This document shows, piece by piece, positions 17,365-25,997 of a DNA stretch of 64,000 nt. The translations under genes were made by a program, and so were the position numbers. Source of the stretch: Flavobacterium chilense (lineage in GTDB: Bacteria; Bacteroidota; Bacteroidia; Flavobacteriales; Flavobacteriaceae); the NCBI RefSeq assembly GCF_001602525.1, contig NZ_LSYT01000002.1, positions 124,001-188,000 of the forward strand. Direction: 5' to 3'. The notes beneath the pieces were generated by a model, which was not told where the DNA came from, searched no databases, and worked only from the letters and a program-made list of their open reading frames with translations. Within the stretch, counting starts at the first letter, position 1; each line of letters opens with the position of its first letter.

Positions 17365-18519
17365 TTATCTCAGCCAGTTGCTTCCAAACACAATATAATA
17401 AGCCCAGTCTTCGGGACCTCTTGCCACATCGACACCCATTCGAAGTTTGAATTTACGTGCGAGTAAATATCTAAAACCGGTTCCGTAACTGTATACCACG
17501 GGTTTTGCAAAAGCATTGTCCCAGTCGTTAAATGCACTGGCAAGACCGCCATATCCCATAATACTCCATCTTCTGTAAAAATCCCATCGAAGCTCGGCTT
17601 CGGTTACAATACTTGTTTTTCCCTGATATCTTGCGGCCGGAATTCCTCGTAAATTTATTCCGGGTAAAAGATAAAAAGGTGGACTTCCAAATGCCTGCTC
17701 TCCTTCGAGTCGTAAGCCTCCAATTAATTTTTTTGTAAGCGGATAAAAACCAATGGCTGATAGATTAACACGCCACGCATTGTAGTCACTGCCTATAGCT
17801 TTATCTGACCAAAAGAAATCGGATTGCAATCTTATTCCTTTATCAGGTGTAAAAATATTATCGCGACCATCAAACTGAATCGCGGCTCCTAACTGACTTA
17901 TGGTACTTTTAATGTCTTTGGGTTCTACAAAAGGCGGCGGAAGATTTACATCTGGTAAATTTATTTTAGAATTTAGAAAAAGATATTGGGGGCCGACACT
18001 CCATTTGGCATTTTTAAACTGTTTTAACCATTGTGTGTACAAAACTGTTGATTTAAAGTTGAGCTTAAACTCTTCATCACTATGGTTAGGTAAATTATTA
18101 TCATAAAACGACAGGTTCATATCGCCATAGCCTGCCATAACACGATATAATATTTTTGATTTGACTAAAGTTGCTGATCTAAAAGCACCGGCCATCCAGC
18201 TTTTATTTCCGGTATACATTCCTATCCCTCCTGTGATATCGGGATTTATAAATCGTTTTTTACCGTCTTCATCCATAACCGGCGGTCTTTTTTTAAGAAA
18301 TACCGGTACAATTGCACCTCCAATTCCGCCTAAAGCCGGCTCTGTTATTACAGTTGGAACTACGAGAAAACCATGTGCATAAATAATATAGTTACTTAAA
18401 TCAAAAGCTCCGTCTAGTGAATCTTTTACAGTAATATGCTGCTTTTGGCTCATTGTTGTACAGGATAAAAGAAGAAAAGAGCCTAAAACTATTTTTCGAA
18501 AAAGGTTTATGATTTTCAT
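17365..18519 (-). CDS. Outer-membrane beta-barrel protein, BamA/TamA (surface antigen D15) type
   Basis: 384 residues. The N-terminus has a hydrophobic stretch ending LLLSCTTMSQ, usable as either a lipoprotein or an ordinary signal. The rest is barrel-like, and the C-terminal part shows the D15 pattern: RLEGEQAFGSPPFYLLPGIN, then LRGIPAARYQGKTSIVTEAE, then YSYGTGFRYLLARKFKLRMG. No POTRA domains are visible, so it is a short stand-alone barrel rather than BamA itself. Role in the outer membrane unknown. Confidence 0.75.
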   Translation of the reverse strand: MKIINLFRKIVLGSFLLLSCTTMSQKQHITVKDSLDGAFDLSNYIIYAHGFLVVPTVITEPALGGIGGAIVPVFLKKRPPVMDEDGKKRFINPDITGGIGMYTGNKSWMAGAFRSATLVKSKILYRVMAGYGDMNLSFYDNNLPNHSDEEFKLNFKSTVLYTQWLKQFKNAKWSVGPQYLFLNSKINLPDVNLPPPFVEPKDIKSTISQLGAAIQFDGRDNIFTPDKGIRLQSDFFWSDKAIGSDYNAWRVNLSAIGFYPLTKKLIGGLRLEGEQAFGSPPFYLLPGINLRGIPAARYQGKTSIVTEAELRWDFYRRWSIMGYGGLASAFNDWDNAFAKPVVYSYGTGFRYLLARKFKLRMGVDVARGPEDWAYYIVFGSNWLR

Positions 18520-18592
18520 ATTGGCATCTGGTATTTATTAGCACTCAGGCAACCTTAGAATTTTATTCTATTCCAGTATTAGCAAAAATTAA

Positions 18593-18622
18593 AAAAAGAC
18601 AATCGGTGAAATTGTCTTTTTA
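18593..18622 (-). terminator. Terminator of the SphA-like barrel gene
   Basis: AAAAAGACAAT and ATTGTCTTTTT pair around CGGTGA immediately past the stop codon at 18624. Confidence 0.75.
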
Positions 18623-18623
18623 A

Positions 18624-19595
18624 TTATTTTTTCTTTAGGCTAAATACATGTGCCAGAGTCAAAAAGAAAGTATTTCCCTGAAATCTGTTTATTGCTCCAA
18701 CCTCAGCCACCCAGCGTAGTCCGGCAGAAGTAGTACAGCCAATATGAAAGTAATTTACCTCAGCCCCAATTCCGCCAATGCGGTCTTTCTGTCCTTCGAC
18801 AACTCCAATTACGGGTAATGGAATTTTGTCGTTGGTAAGCTTATATTGCATGTAGTAGATTAATCCTGCATTCAATATTCCTTTTGGAGCTGTTTTTTCA
18901 GCATTCATCATATAAAATGTTTTTCCTAAACCTCCTTCAATACTTAAAATATCTCCGGTTTTTATATCGGTATCTTTCTTTTTTCCGTTTATCTCATAAG
19001 AGGCCAGAGCAGAAAAATGAATTGTTTTTTTATCATTAAAAAACAAAGTTGTTCCGGCAGAAAACTCGTTCATAAACATTCCTAAACCACTATTATCTGA
19101 AGCTCCAGCAGTAAATTTTCCGGTAGGCAAATACAATTGGTAACTAAAAACAAAATCGGCTCTTTTATTGTGCCAGCCCAATTGTAACGGCTGAACATAC
19201 ATATCTGTAAAAGCTAAGGAGTTATGTGTATCTACACTATTTCCCTGAATGGTATTGGCTGCAAAAGCCAGCAAGATACTGGCGCCGTAGTTGGCTCCCA
19301 GTATTTTAAAATCGCTTACATAAGATGCTCCGGCTCCTGTAATAGTCATATTAATGTCCGGATTTGCAATAGATTTATCACCATCAGCATTTCGCAAAGA
19401 AGAAGCGGTATAAAAATATCCGGGCACATATACACTTAAGGTATTTTCAGGAGTCTGGGTTCCGGATTGCAGTCCCATTGCACCAAGAATATGTCCTCCT
19501 TTAAGTTGTGCATGGCCAAAGAAACATGTCAGTAAAAATATATTTAAAAAAGCTAATTTTATGATTTGGGTTTGTCTATTATATTTGGTTTTCAT
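18624..19595 (-). CDS. Outer-membrane transporter, SphA / phenol meta-pathway family
   Basis: Start taken at the ATG at 19595, which gives 323 residues and a clean signal peptide (MKTKYNRQTQIIKLAFLNIF...FGHAQ); the frame continues 16 codons upstream with no signal-like sequence. The pattern GGHILGAMGLQSGTQTPE, then VYVPGYFYTASSLRNADG, and the paired LYLPTGKF segment are typical of the SphA-like barrel family often labelled as involved in meta-pathway phenol degradation. It is probably a channel for hydrophobic compounds. It lies directly after the AraC-type regulator gene, a likely regulator-target pair. Confidence 0.75.
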   Translation of the reverse strand: MKTKYNRQTQIIKLAFLNIFLLTCFFGHAQLKGGHILGAMGLQSGTQTPENTLSVYVPGYFYTASSLRNADGDKSIANPDINMTITGAGASYVSDFKILGANYGASILLAFAANTIQGNSVDTHNSLAFTDMYVQPLQLGWHNKRADFVFSYQLYLPTGKFTAGASDNSGLGMFMNEFSAGTTLFFNDKKTIHFSALASYEINGKKKDTDIKTGDILSIEGGLGKTFYMMNAEKTAPKGILNAGLIYYMQYKLTNDKIPLPVIGVVEGQKDRIGGIGAEVNYFHIGCTTSAGLRWVAEVGAINRFQGNTFFLTLAHVFSLKKK

Positions 19596-19647
19596 AGCGG
19601 ATGTTTTAAAAATTACTGAAACTTCGCAACTATTCCTTATCAAATTT

Positions 19648-20835
19648 TTAGTTTGAAGTTTGTTTTAAATAATAGGTATTGGTTTTCTCCGGATCTATTC
19701 TGATTACTTTAAAATATTCAGATGGTGATTTTCCGGTATGTTTTATGAAGGCTCTAAAACAGGTTGTTCTTGATTTAAAACCTGATCCCCAGGCCATGCC
19801 TTCTAATGATAAATCTTTCCATTCCGGATCGTTTATTTTTTCTTTAAAATGTTCGATCCGCTTTAGGTTGACATAATCCTGAAAATGAAGATTAAATTCT
19901 GAATTGATTAAATTTGAAATATGATTAACTGATATTCCGGTTTCATCAGCAATATCACGAATAACCAGATCTTTCTTTAAAAAGAGTTTTTTTACTAAAA
20001 AAATATTCTCTAATTCTTTGAGATATAGTTCTTTTTTTTCGGTTGTTAACTCTTTTACCAGCGGAAATGTAATTTTGTTTTCTCTTACTCCTATCAGCAT
20101 TGTTTCCTCGTTAGAATAATCTAAACTCTCTTTTGAATCATAAAAAATTTGAGGTTTAAAATACAGCCAGCTTACCGTAAAAATTAAAACGGATGATATT
20201 AAGATGTAACATGAAAAATCGATTTTACTAACTCTGGTCATTAAAAAATAATGTACAAAGAGTGTCGAAAACAAAAACAGTATCATCAAATTATAAACTT
20301 TAATCCAGCTTAATATTTTTTTTCTGCTAAAATGATCTTCTCTCATTTTTTTCAGGTCATAATTTAAAATCATCATGGTTTGGCAAAAAGCATAGCACAG
20401 CCAAACCGTAAGACTTAGCATCGAAAAAGGATTGCTTATTTTAGACGAAACATAACTAACAATCTTAAGATGCGTATAATTACCAATCCAGACAAAAATG
20501 GTTAAACTAAAGTATATGAGAAAAGGTAAAAAATGCAGCCAATCGTATTTTTTAAATGTTCTGTCAGAAAATAAGATGCTCTGAACATATAGAAATGCAC
20601 AAGGAGCCACCAAGAAAATAAATGATTTCGTAATCATGAACAGGTCTGGAAAATCCTTAAAATCATTTGCTGATAAATAAAAATTATATACGCTAACTAC
20701 AGCGAGACTAAACAGAAATAGTCCTAAAAAGAAGCTTTTAGAATATTTTCTCTTTGAAAAAAGAACTATGAATGACGTCGCAAAGCCAACCAAAGTTGCA
20801 ATAAAAAAGAAAAGTGAAAGTACTATCTCAGTCAT
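19648..20835 (-). CDS. AraC family regulator with an N-terminal multi-helix membrane domain
   Basis: 395 residues. Seven hydrophobic segments cover ~1-235. The C-terminal ~100 residues form the AraC double helix-turn-helix (LFLKKDLVIRDIADETGISV...NHISNLIN and GMAWGSGFKSRTTCFRAFIK, then HTGKSPSEYFK). This is the membrane-sensor AraC type common in Bacteroidetes. It probably senses an envelope signal and controls the barrel gene that begins 52 bp downstream. Confidence 0.85.
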   Translation of the reverse strand: MTEIVLSLFFFIATLVGFATSFIVLFSKRKYSKSFFLGLFLFSLAVVSVYNFYLSANDFKDFPDLFMITKSFIFLVAPCAFLYVQSILFSDRTFKKYDWLHFLPFLIYFSLTIFVWIGNYTHLKIVSYVSSKISNPFSMLSLTVWLCYAFCQTMMILNYDLKKMREDHFSRKKILSWIKVYNLMILFLFSTLFVHYFLMTRVSKIDFSCYILISSVLIFTVSWLYFKPQIFYDSKESLDYSNEETMLIGVRENKITFPLVKELTTEKKELYLKELENIFLVKKLFLKKDLVIRDIADETGISVNHISNLINSEFNLHFQDYVNLKRIEHFKEKINDPEWKDLSLEGMAWGSGFKSRTTCFRAFIKHTGKSPSEYFKVIRIDPEKTNTYYLKQTSN

Positions 20836-20963
20836 AATTTTTAATCTTTAATTGATTTTTTCGTCTGTCCTCTTTCTTTAAGGAGAAAGTTTCGATAACA
20901 TGTAACAAGTTATACTTACCTTTTAGCAGGTAAGCATAACTGTTTTATCACAATAGGTATAAA

Positions 20964-21545
20964 TTATTTTTTGGCTAAACCGGGAGGAAAACCTGCCATT
21001 ATTTTTTTGATCGAATTAGTTATAAATTCTTCTGGATTATCCGGTTTACTATCTATTTCGGCATTACCAATTCCCTGCCATACTAGTTTTTGACTTTTTG
21101 TAGAAACAATATCAATTACTAAGGAGCCATCTACATAATCATAACTATTAAACGTGGTATTGGCATTGCCCATCATGGCACCACCGCCCCAATATCCGTA
21201 CGGACGGTACATTCCTCCGTAACCGTAGAAATCAGTATTGGCGGTAACTTGTCTCTTATTTTTTAAAATGGTTACTGCATTAACTTTTAAATCAGGATTT
21301 GCCATAGTTTCGGTAAATCCTTTGCTTATCATTTCGGCACGAATTGCCTTTGTAATACGATCAACATTCAATTGATTTATCTGACCTTCCTGAGCTTTTA
21401 AATCATAAACTGCAAAAGTTTTAAATTCATTAAAATTAGCAGCGTGGTCATAATCAGTAGTAACTTTTACAGTTGGGGAACAGCTGTAAATTAAACCCAA
21501 AAACAACATTGGGATAACGCGAAGATTTGTTTTTTTAATATTCAT
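20964..21545 (-). CDS. DUF4136 lipoprotein
   Basis: 193 residues with a lipoprotein signal (MLFLGLIYSC, lipobox Cys at 22). The DUF4136 pattern is clear: KVTTDYDHAANFNEFKTFAV near the N-terminus, the central DLKVNAVTILKNKRQ, and GSLVIDIVSTKSQKLVWQGI towards the end. A Gly/Tyr-rich loop (GYGGMYRPYGYWGGG) lies between. It is exported and probably anchored to a membrane facing the periplasm. No function is established. Confidence 0.85.
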   Translation of the reverse strand: MNIKKTNLRVIPMLFLGLIYSCSPTVKVTTDYDHAANFNEFKTFAVYDLKAQEGQINQLNVDRITKAIRAEMISKGFTETMANPDLKVNAVTILKNKRQVTANTDFYGYGGMYRPYGYWGGGAMMGNANTTFNSYDYVDGSLVIDIVSTKSQKLVWQGIGNAEIDSKPDNPEEFITNSIKKIMAGFPPGLAKK

Positions 21546-21758
21546 CTTGTGGTATTTAAATTAATGATTAAATGAGCTCGAACTTGAAATTATTAAATCT
21601 TGCTTAAATCTGGGATGAACAGTAAAATGAGGCTAAATAGTTACAAATACAACACAAAGCACTATATAACAACACCTTAACTTCTCTCAAAGATAAACGA
21701 TTTTATTTAATTAACATATAAAAAATCGTAAAATTCTTACGTATGTATTCTTAAGAGT

Positions 21759-23159
21759 TTATACTTCTGCAGATATTGGTAATCTGCCCTCTTTTATCGC
21801 TTCTAACATTTTGTTATAATCTAATTCATTTTGATTGGCGTAGGCAATTGAAAATTTCGAAATGGCATTTGCAAATTCATTACTCTTTCCGATATATCCT
21901 GATATTACTGAAGGATCTCCTGTACGGGCGTGTGCTCTTGCGAGTGCCCATCCGCAGGCTTTTGCATAATCATTCATATTTTTAGCTTTCATGATTTCAA
22001 GCACAGGTTTTACTTTGGCATCACGAAGCTGTCGAATATAAAAAAACCTGTTATTGTCGTCGTTGGTCCATCCTAAAAACATGTCCGAAGCAGATTGCAT
22101 TAGTTTTTGTCCCATAACAATTCTTTCTCCCTGATGTGTGTATTTCCCTTTTGCTTTTACATTTTCTTCCAGAACACTTTTTCGTGCTTCTTTAAACTGT
22201 AAAAAAATAGGCTCGCCTGTTGCCGACATCAATAAACTAATCCCACAAAGTGTTCCTACACTTCCTACTCCCACTACTTTTATAGCCAGATCATGTAATG
22301 TATACCTGCTTAACAATACTTTTTTTTCATCAGACAATGTTTCCAGATAACGTTTATGTACAATTTCTGCTTTTTTCAAAATTTGTTTTCCTTCTTCTCC
22401 TGTTGGATGATAAATTAAAGGCGGATCATCTTTTATGCGGGCACGGGAACCTTCGAGATAAGTCATTTTGGCAAATTCTTTTTCATGTGCCGTATATTCA
22501 GCTGCTTTTTTTATTCGTTTTTGCTGAAATGATTTTATTTCTTCATCCTCACCTCTTTCAATAAGTTCTGCCAGATCTATTTGAGCATACCAAATTTGAA
22601 GTGCCGATAACTGACTGTATTCCAACATATGTCTTTTATAACTATCAGCCGCATTCCAGGCAAATTCTTTACAGGTTTTGTCTGTAAATTTTCTCCATCT
22701 TCCGGCAATAACAAAACTTGCGACAAGTCTTTTTAAATCCCATTCCCACGGACCGGGAAATGTTTCATCAAAATCATTAATATCAAAAACTAATTGACGT
22801 TCCGGTGTTGCAAACCCTCCAAAATTCATTAAATGACAATCTCCGCAAAGCTGAAGATCAATTCCTGTATTTGGTGTTTGCGCCAAATCAGCTGCCATAA
22901 TTGCCGCAGATCCTCTAAAAAAAGCAAATGGTGATTCCATCATTCTTCTATACCGAATAGGAAGCAAACTTTCAATTCTTCCAATGCTGGTCTTAATTAA
23001 AATTTCGACCGGATCTTCACGATCTTCTTTAGGATTCCATTCCTGATGCATTGAACGAGGTGTGATTTCCCGAATTGCGACGCCTGCATCAAAACGCTTT
23101 GCTTTTGATACTGCGGGATCGAATCTATCTTCGTTTGCTTCTTTGAATTCCTCAGTCAT
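21759..23159 (-). CDS. DUF2252 family protein (kinase-like fold)
   Basis: 466 residues, soluble. The DUF2252 core is evident: FFRGSAAIMAADLA, then GDCHLMNFGGFATPERQLVF, then DINDFDETFPGPWEWDLKRL, which resembles the catalytic loop/DFD region of phosphotransferase kinases (HxxN followed by DxxDFDE). The C-terminal part has GWALARAHARTGDPSVISGY. Substrate unknown. It follows the DUF2490 barrel gene by 12 bp, so they are likely one transcript. Confidence 0.85.
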   Translation of the reverse strand: MTEEFKEANEDRFDPAVSKAKRFDAGVAIREITPRSMHQEWNPKEDREDPVEILIKTSIGRIESLLPIRYRRMMESPFAFFRGSAAIMAADLAQTPNTGIDLQLCGDCHLMNFGGFATPERQLVFDINDFDETFPGPWEWDLKRLVASFVIAGRWRKFTDKTCKEFAWNAADSYKRHMLEYSQLSALQIWYAQIDLAELIERGEDEEIKSFQQKRIKKAAEYTAHEKEFAKMTYLEGSRARIKDDPPLIYHPTGEEGKQILKKAEIVHKRYLETLSDEKKVLLSRYTLHDLAIKVVGVGSVGTLCGISLLMSATGEPIFLQFKEARKSVLEENVKAKGKYTHQGERIVMGQKLMQSASDMFLGWTNDDNNRFFYIRQLRDAKVKPVLEIMKAKNMNDYAKACGWALARAHARTGDPSVISGYIGKSNEFANAISKFSIAYANQNELDYNKMLEAIKEGRLPISAEV

Positions 23160-23171
23160 AACTACCTGTTT

Positions 23172-23951
23172 TTATTTCCTTTTAAAAGGTAAATCTGTTG
23201 TAAGTGTAATTCGAAACGTATGGTTCATCCGGCTAAGTCCACTTTCTGTATCAGGTGATTTCCAGAATATCTGATTCATATATCCCAGTTCCAGTCTAAT
23301 TTCTCTGCGTTTATCGAGACTGTAAGCTGTACCTAAATAGAATCTGTTTTGATCCAGATAGTTTTCGTTTCCGCTGGCAGCATTAGTTCTGATGTGAATT
23401 TCATCATAAACAACTGCAGCCCATCGTTCTTTAAACCATAATTGATAGCGAACCTGATAACGCAATGTGTTTTCGAACTTATAATAATCAAAATGATTGC
23501 CTTCGCTGTAAGGTTCATTTTTTCGGCCTAGCCAGCGTTGTTCCATTCTAAAACGTTGTGACCAGACTTCGTTACCTTCTTTTTTAGCAATACGCCATAT
23601 AAACTGCTCATAAATCCTGTAATCCGGATTGTTGTAAGGTAATGAGAGTTCGTCATATGGCAAATCCCACTGATAAGCAACTCCTGCTCCCAACCGGTTT
23701 CCGTTTTTAAGATAATAATTGGCACCTGCCCTGTAAAAAGATCCCTGAAGTTCTGATATAAAATCATTTCCTTTTGAATATCCTTCTAATAACAAACCCC
23801 ATCTTCCCTCTTCTTTAAAAGGCAAATACATTTCGTATCCTACCCAGGCTGCAACATTCTGCACCATTTTTTGTGCATTTGCCTGAACACTTACCAGCAG
23901 ATTTAGTACAATTAAAACAAACAGGATTTTAGAAATATTGGTTCTATTCAT
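23172..23951 (-). CDS. DUF2490 outer-membrane barrel protein
   Basis: Start taken at ATG 23951 (259 residues), because the signal peptide MNRTNISKILFVLIVLNLLV begins there; the open frame extends 28 codons further into the previous gene. The mature protein matches the DUF2490 pattern (AAWVGYEMYLPFKEEGRWGL, RMEQRWLGR, YRLELGYMNQ-like ends) with alternating strands and a terminal aromatic pattern. Probably an outer-membrane beta-barrel. It sits inside the arylsulfatase-led gene run. Confidence 0.75.
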   Translation of the reverse strand: MNRTNISKILFVLIVLNLLVSVQANAQKMVQNVAAWVGYEMYLPFKEEGRWGLLLEGYSKGNDFISELQGSFYRAGANYYLKNGNRLGAGVAYQWDLPYDELSLPYNNPDYRIYEQFIWRIAKKEGNEVWSQRFRMEQRWLGRKNEPYSEGNHFDYYKFENTLRYQVRYQLWFKERWAAVVYDEIHIRTNAASGNENYLDQNRFYLGTAYSLDKRREIRLELGYMNQIFWKSPDTESGLSRMNHTFRITLTTDLPFKRK

Positions 23952-23989
23952 TGCACAATCTTGTTGGTTTTTAACTATAGAAAACATGT

Positions 23990-24817
23990 CTATGACCCCG
24001 GAAAAACAAATGCTACTACTGCTCTTAATCCCCAATCAGGTCTGATTTCATGAGGCCCTACAATTGGTATTAAGGGCATTACTGCAAACTGAACTACCTG
24101 ACTGCCTAATTTTGTAACAGCTCCTATATTGGGACTAAGGGTAATTTGTGTTGTATTGCCTTCCCAATTTTGGGTAATCTCTGAACTTATTCCTAAACTT
24201 GCCCCACTTTTGTAACTGTGTGTAAGAAAGATTTGGGTATAGAACTGATTAAAATCGGCACGGTCTTCATTTCCCGCAACAGACCAGATTTGATTGGCTA
24301 TAAAACCAACTGATAATCCTTTTCCCTGATGCATAACCAAGAGACTTGGTCCAATTCCAAATTTTTCTGTTCCTAAAAGTTTATCTGTAGCGGTTGGCAC
24401 TAAAAATGCTGGTCCGAATCCTAAAATAAGTCCCTTGGTTTTGGGCGCAAAAAAGGCGGTTACCGTAGCATCACTTAAACCAAACTGATGAGTGTTCTCT
24501 CCTGTAATATCTCTTTGATCTACAACCGGAAGTATATAACGTGTAATTAAATTTAGATTATCGCTTAATTTAAACGGAATTACGGGTTGTACATTGATTG
24601 TATATTTTGAGCCATTGTAAGGTCCTATGCCATAACTAAGATTGTTTTGCAAGGGCACGCTAATGAGACTTGCTACGGGATTTGCCAGTTTATCTGCCAA
24701 TTCCTGAGCACTTGTTCCTGCTTTTTCCTTCTCTTCCTGAGCCAAAACTGAAAAACTGAAAAGAAAAAAAATTACACTAAAAAATAATTTGATGCTACAT
24801 CGTATTGTTGATTTCAT
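23990..24817 (-). CDS. Outer-membrane channel-like protein of the neuromedin-U/phenol-pathway type
   Basis: 275 residues with a signal peptide ending VLAQ26. After a short helical segment (AQELADKLANPVASLISVPL) it is all beta, with motifs such as FGLSDATVTAFFAPKTKG and IGPSLLVMHQGKGLSVGFI. Similar proteins are often annotated as hypothetical or neuromedin U because of a naming artefact. Probably an outer-membrane barrel or channel. It lies between the HAD gene and the DUF2490 gene on the same strand. Confidence 0.65.
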   Translation of the reverse strand: MKSTIRCSIKLFFSVIFFLFSFSVLAQEEKEKAGTSAQELADKLANPVASLISVPLQNNLSYGIGPYNGSKYTINVQPVIPFKLSDNLNLITRYILPVVDQRDITGENTHQFGLSDATVTAFFAPKTKGLILGFGPAFLVPTATDKLLGTEKFGIGPSLLVMHQGKGLSVGFIANQIWSVAGNEDRADFNQFYTQIFLTHSYKSGASLGISSEITQNWEGNTTQITLSPNIGAVTKLGSQVVQFAVMPLIPIVGPHEIRPDWGLRAVVAFVFPGS

Positions 24818-24920
24818 AATCGTATACTTTTAAAGATTTCGCAATCATGTTTTAAAAATTAAAACAAAACAGACTTCCGTTTATAAAAGCTGGCTTATTT
24901 TAATTCTGATAAAAATCAAA

Positions 24921-25937
24921 TTATTTATCCGGAAAGATCTTTTTCCAATCGTCTTTCATGCTGATTACATGATACTTATTTTTAGCAGCTGTATTCAGGG
25001 ATAAATTATCTTTTTCCTGATAGCTGTACTCTCTGACAGGATCGTTATGGTTCACCAGCAATTGAAATGATGGATATTGACTACCCTGAGAATATTTTAA
25101 CATAGCGAGATCGCCTGCACCTCCTTCGTTTCCACAGGCAAAAACAGGTCTTTGACCTATATGCAGCTGAATGCCTACTGGTTTTCCTTCTTTATCATTA
25201 AAATGATCCAAAGCAGGCTGTCTTTTGATACTGTTTGAAGCATCATCAAAAGTATATTTGAAAGAAGTTCCTACCACCTGATCTTTTGGAATACCATAAA
25301 AATCAGCCGAAATAGCGCGAATCAACTCTACAGTTCCTCCTGTTACAATAAACGTTTTGAATCCGTTTTCACGTAAGTAATTCAATAATTCGAGTTGTGG
25401 CTGATATCTGATTTGTTTTAGCGGAACATTTTTGCCGGGATATTTAGCTCCTGTAAAAAAATCTTTAGCCGAAGCTTCAAACTCATCTTCGCTCATACCA
25501 GTGTGAGTTGCGGCAACTAATTCCATAAGTGCCTTATCTCCCCCTTTTTCGAAAAATGTTTTGTCTTTTTCAACTACAGCTTTAAAAGGCTGCTTTTGAG
25601 CTAAAGCCGGATTGGCCTCTACCATTTTTTTTACTCTGTAAAAAGCAAATAATTCCTGTACATATGGTTTTTCTGCCCAGAGTGTTCCATCATTATCAAA
25701 AGTGGCAATTCTGGCTTCAACGGGAATAAAATCCGAAGTTCCTTCTGTAGTAACTTTTTTTACATATGAAATGATATCATCTTTTAATGTCCCTTCATTC
25801 CAGCTTGGTAGCGGATCATTACTGATTGTAACTGCTGAATTATTTTTTAAATCAGCAACTGCATTGTTTTCTGATTGTATCTTGTATGAAATGAATAATA
25901 AAATCAGAAGTACTGGTAATACTATTTTTTTTTGCAT
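24921..25937 (-). CDS. Exported HAD-superfamily hydrolase
   Basis: 338 residues with an N-terminal hydrophobic signal or anchor (~4-20). The haloacid-dehalogenase motifs are present: I, FDNDGT (Asp81/Asp83); II, FIVTGGT; IV, GNEGGAGDLAML. Members of this branch are phosphatases, and the signal places it in the periplasm. It starts 61 bp after the arylsulfatase stop, and the pairing suggests joint use of sulphated or phosphorylated esters. The substrate is inference. Confidence 0.8.
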   Translation of the reverse strand: MQKKIVLPVLLILLFISYKIQSENNAVADLKNNSAVTISNDPLPSWNEGTLKDDIISYVKKVTTEGTSDFIPVEARIATFDNDGTLWAEKPYVQELFAFYRVKKMVEANPALAQKQPFKAVVEKDKTFFEKGGDKALMELVAATHTGMSEDEFEASAKDFFTGAKYPGKNVPLKQIRYQPQLELLNYLRENGFKTFIVTGGTVELIRAISADFYGIPKDQVVGTSFKYTFDDASNSIKRQPALDHFNDKEGKPVGIQLHIGQRPVFACGNEGGAGDLAMLKYSQGSQYPSFQLLVNHNDPVREYSYQEKDNLSLNTAAKNKYHVISMKDDWKKIFPDK

Positions 25938-25997
25938 AATAAAAAATATTATGTGAAAGGAAACAGGACTTTAACGCCCTGTTCCTTTTACAGTTAA

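Noticed and set aside
17263..17466. 67-codon plus-strand frame beginning MYEPEKKKYPEKTQNIF
   Set aside because: Its last third is antisense to the D15-like barrel gene, it has no family features, and no promoter or strong start context supports it.
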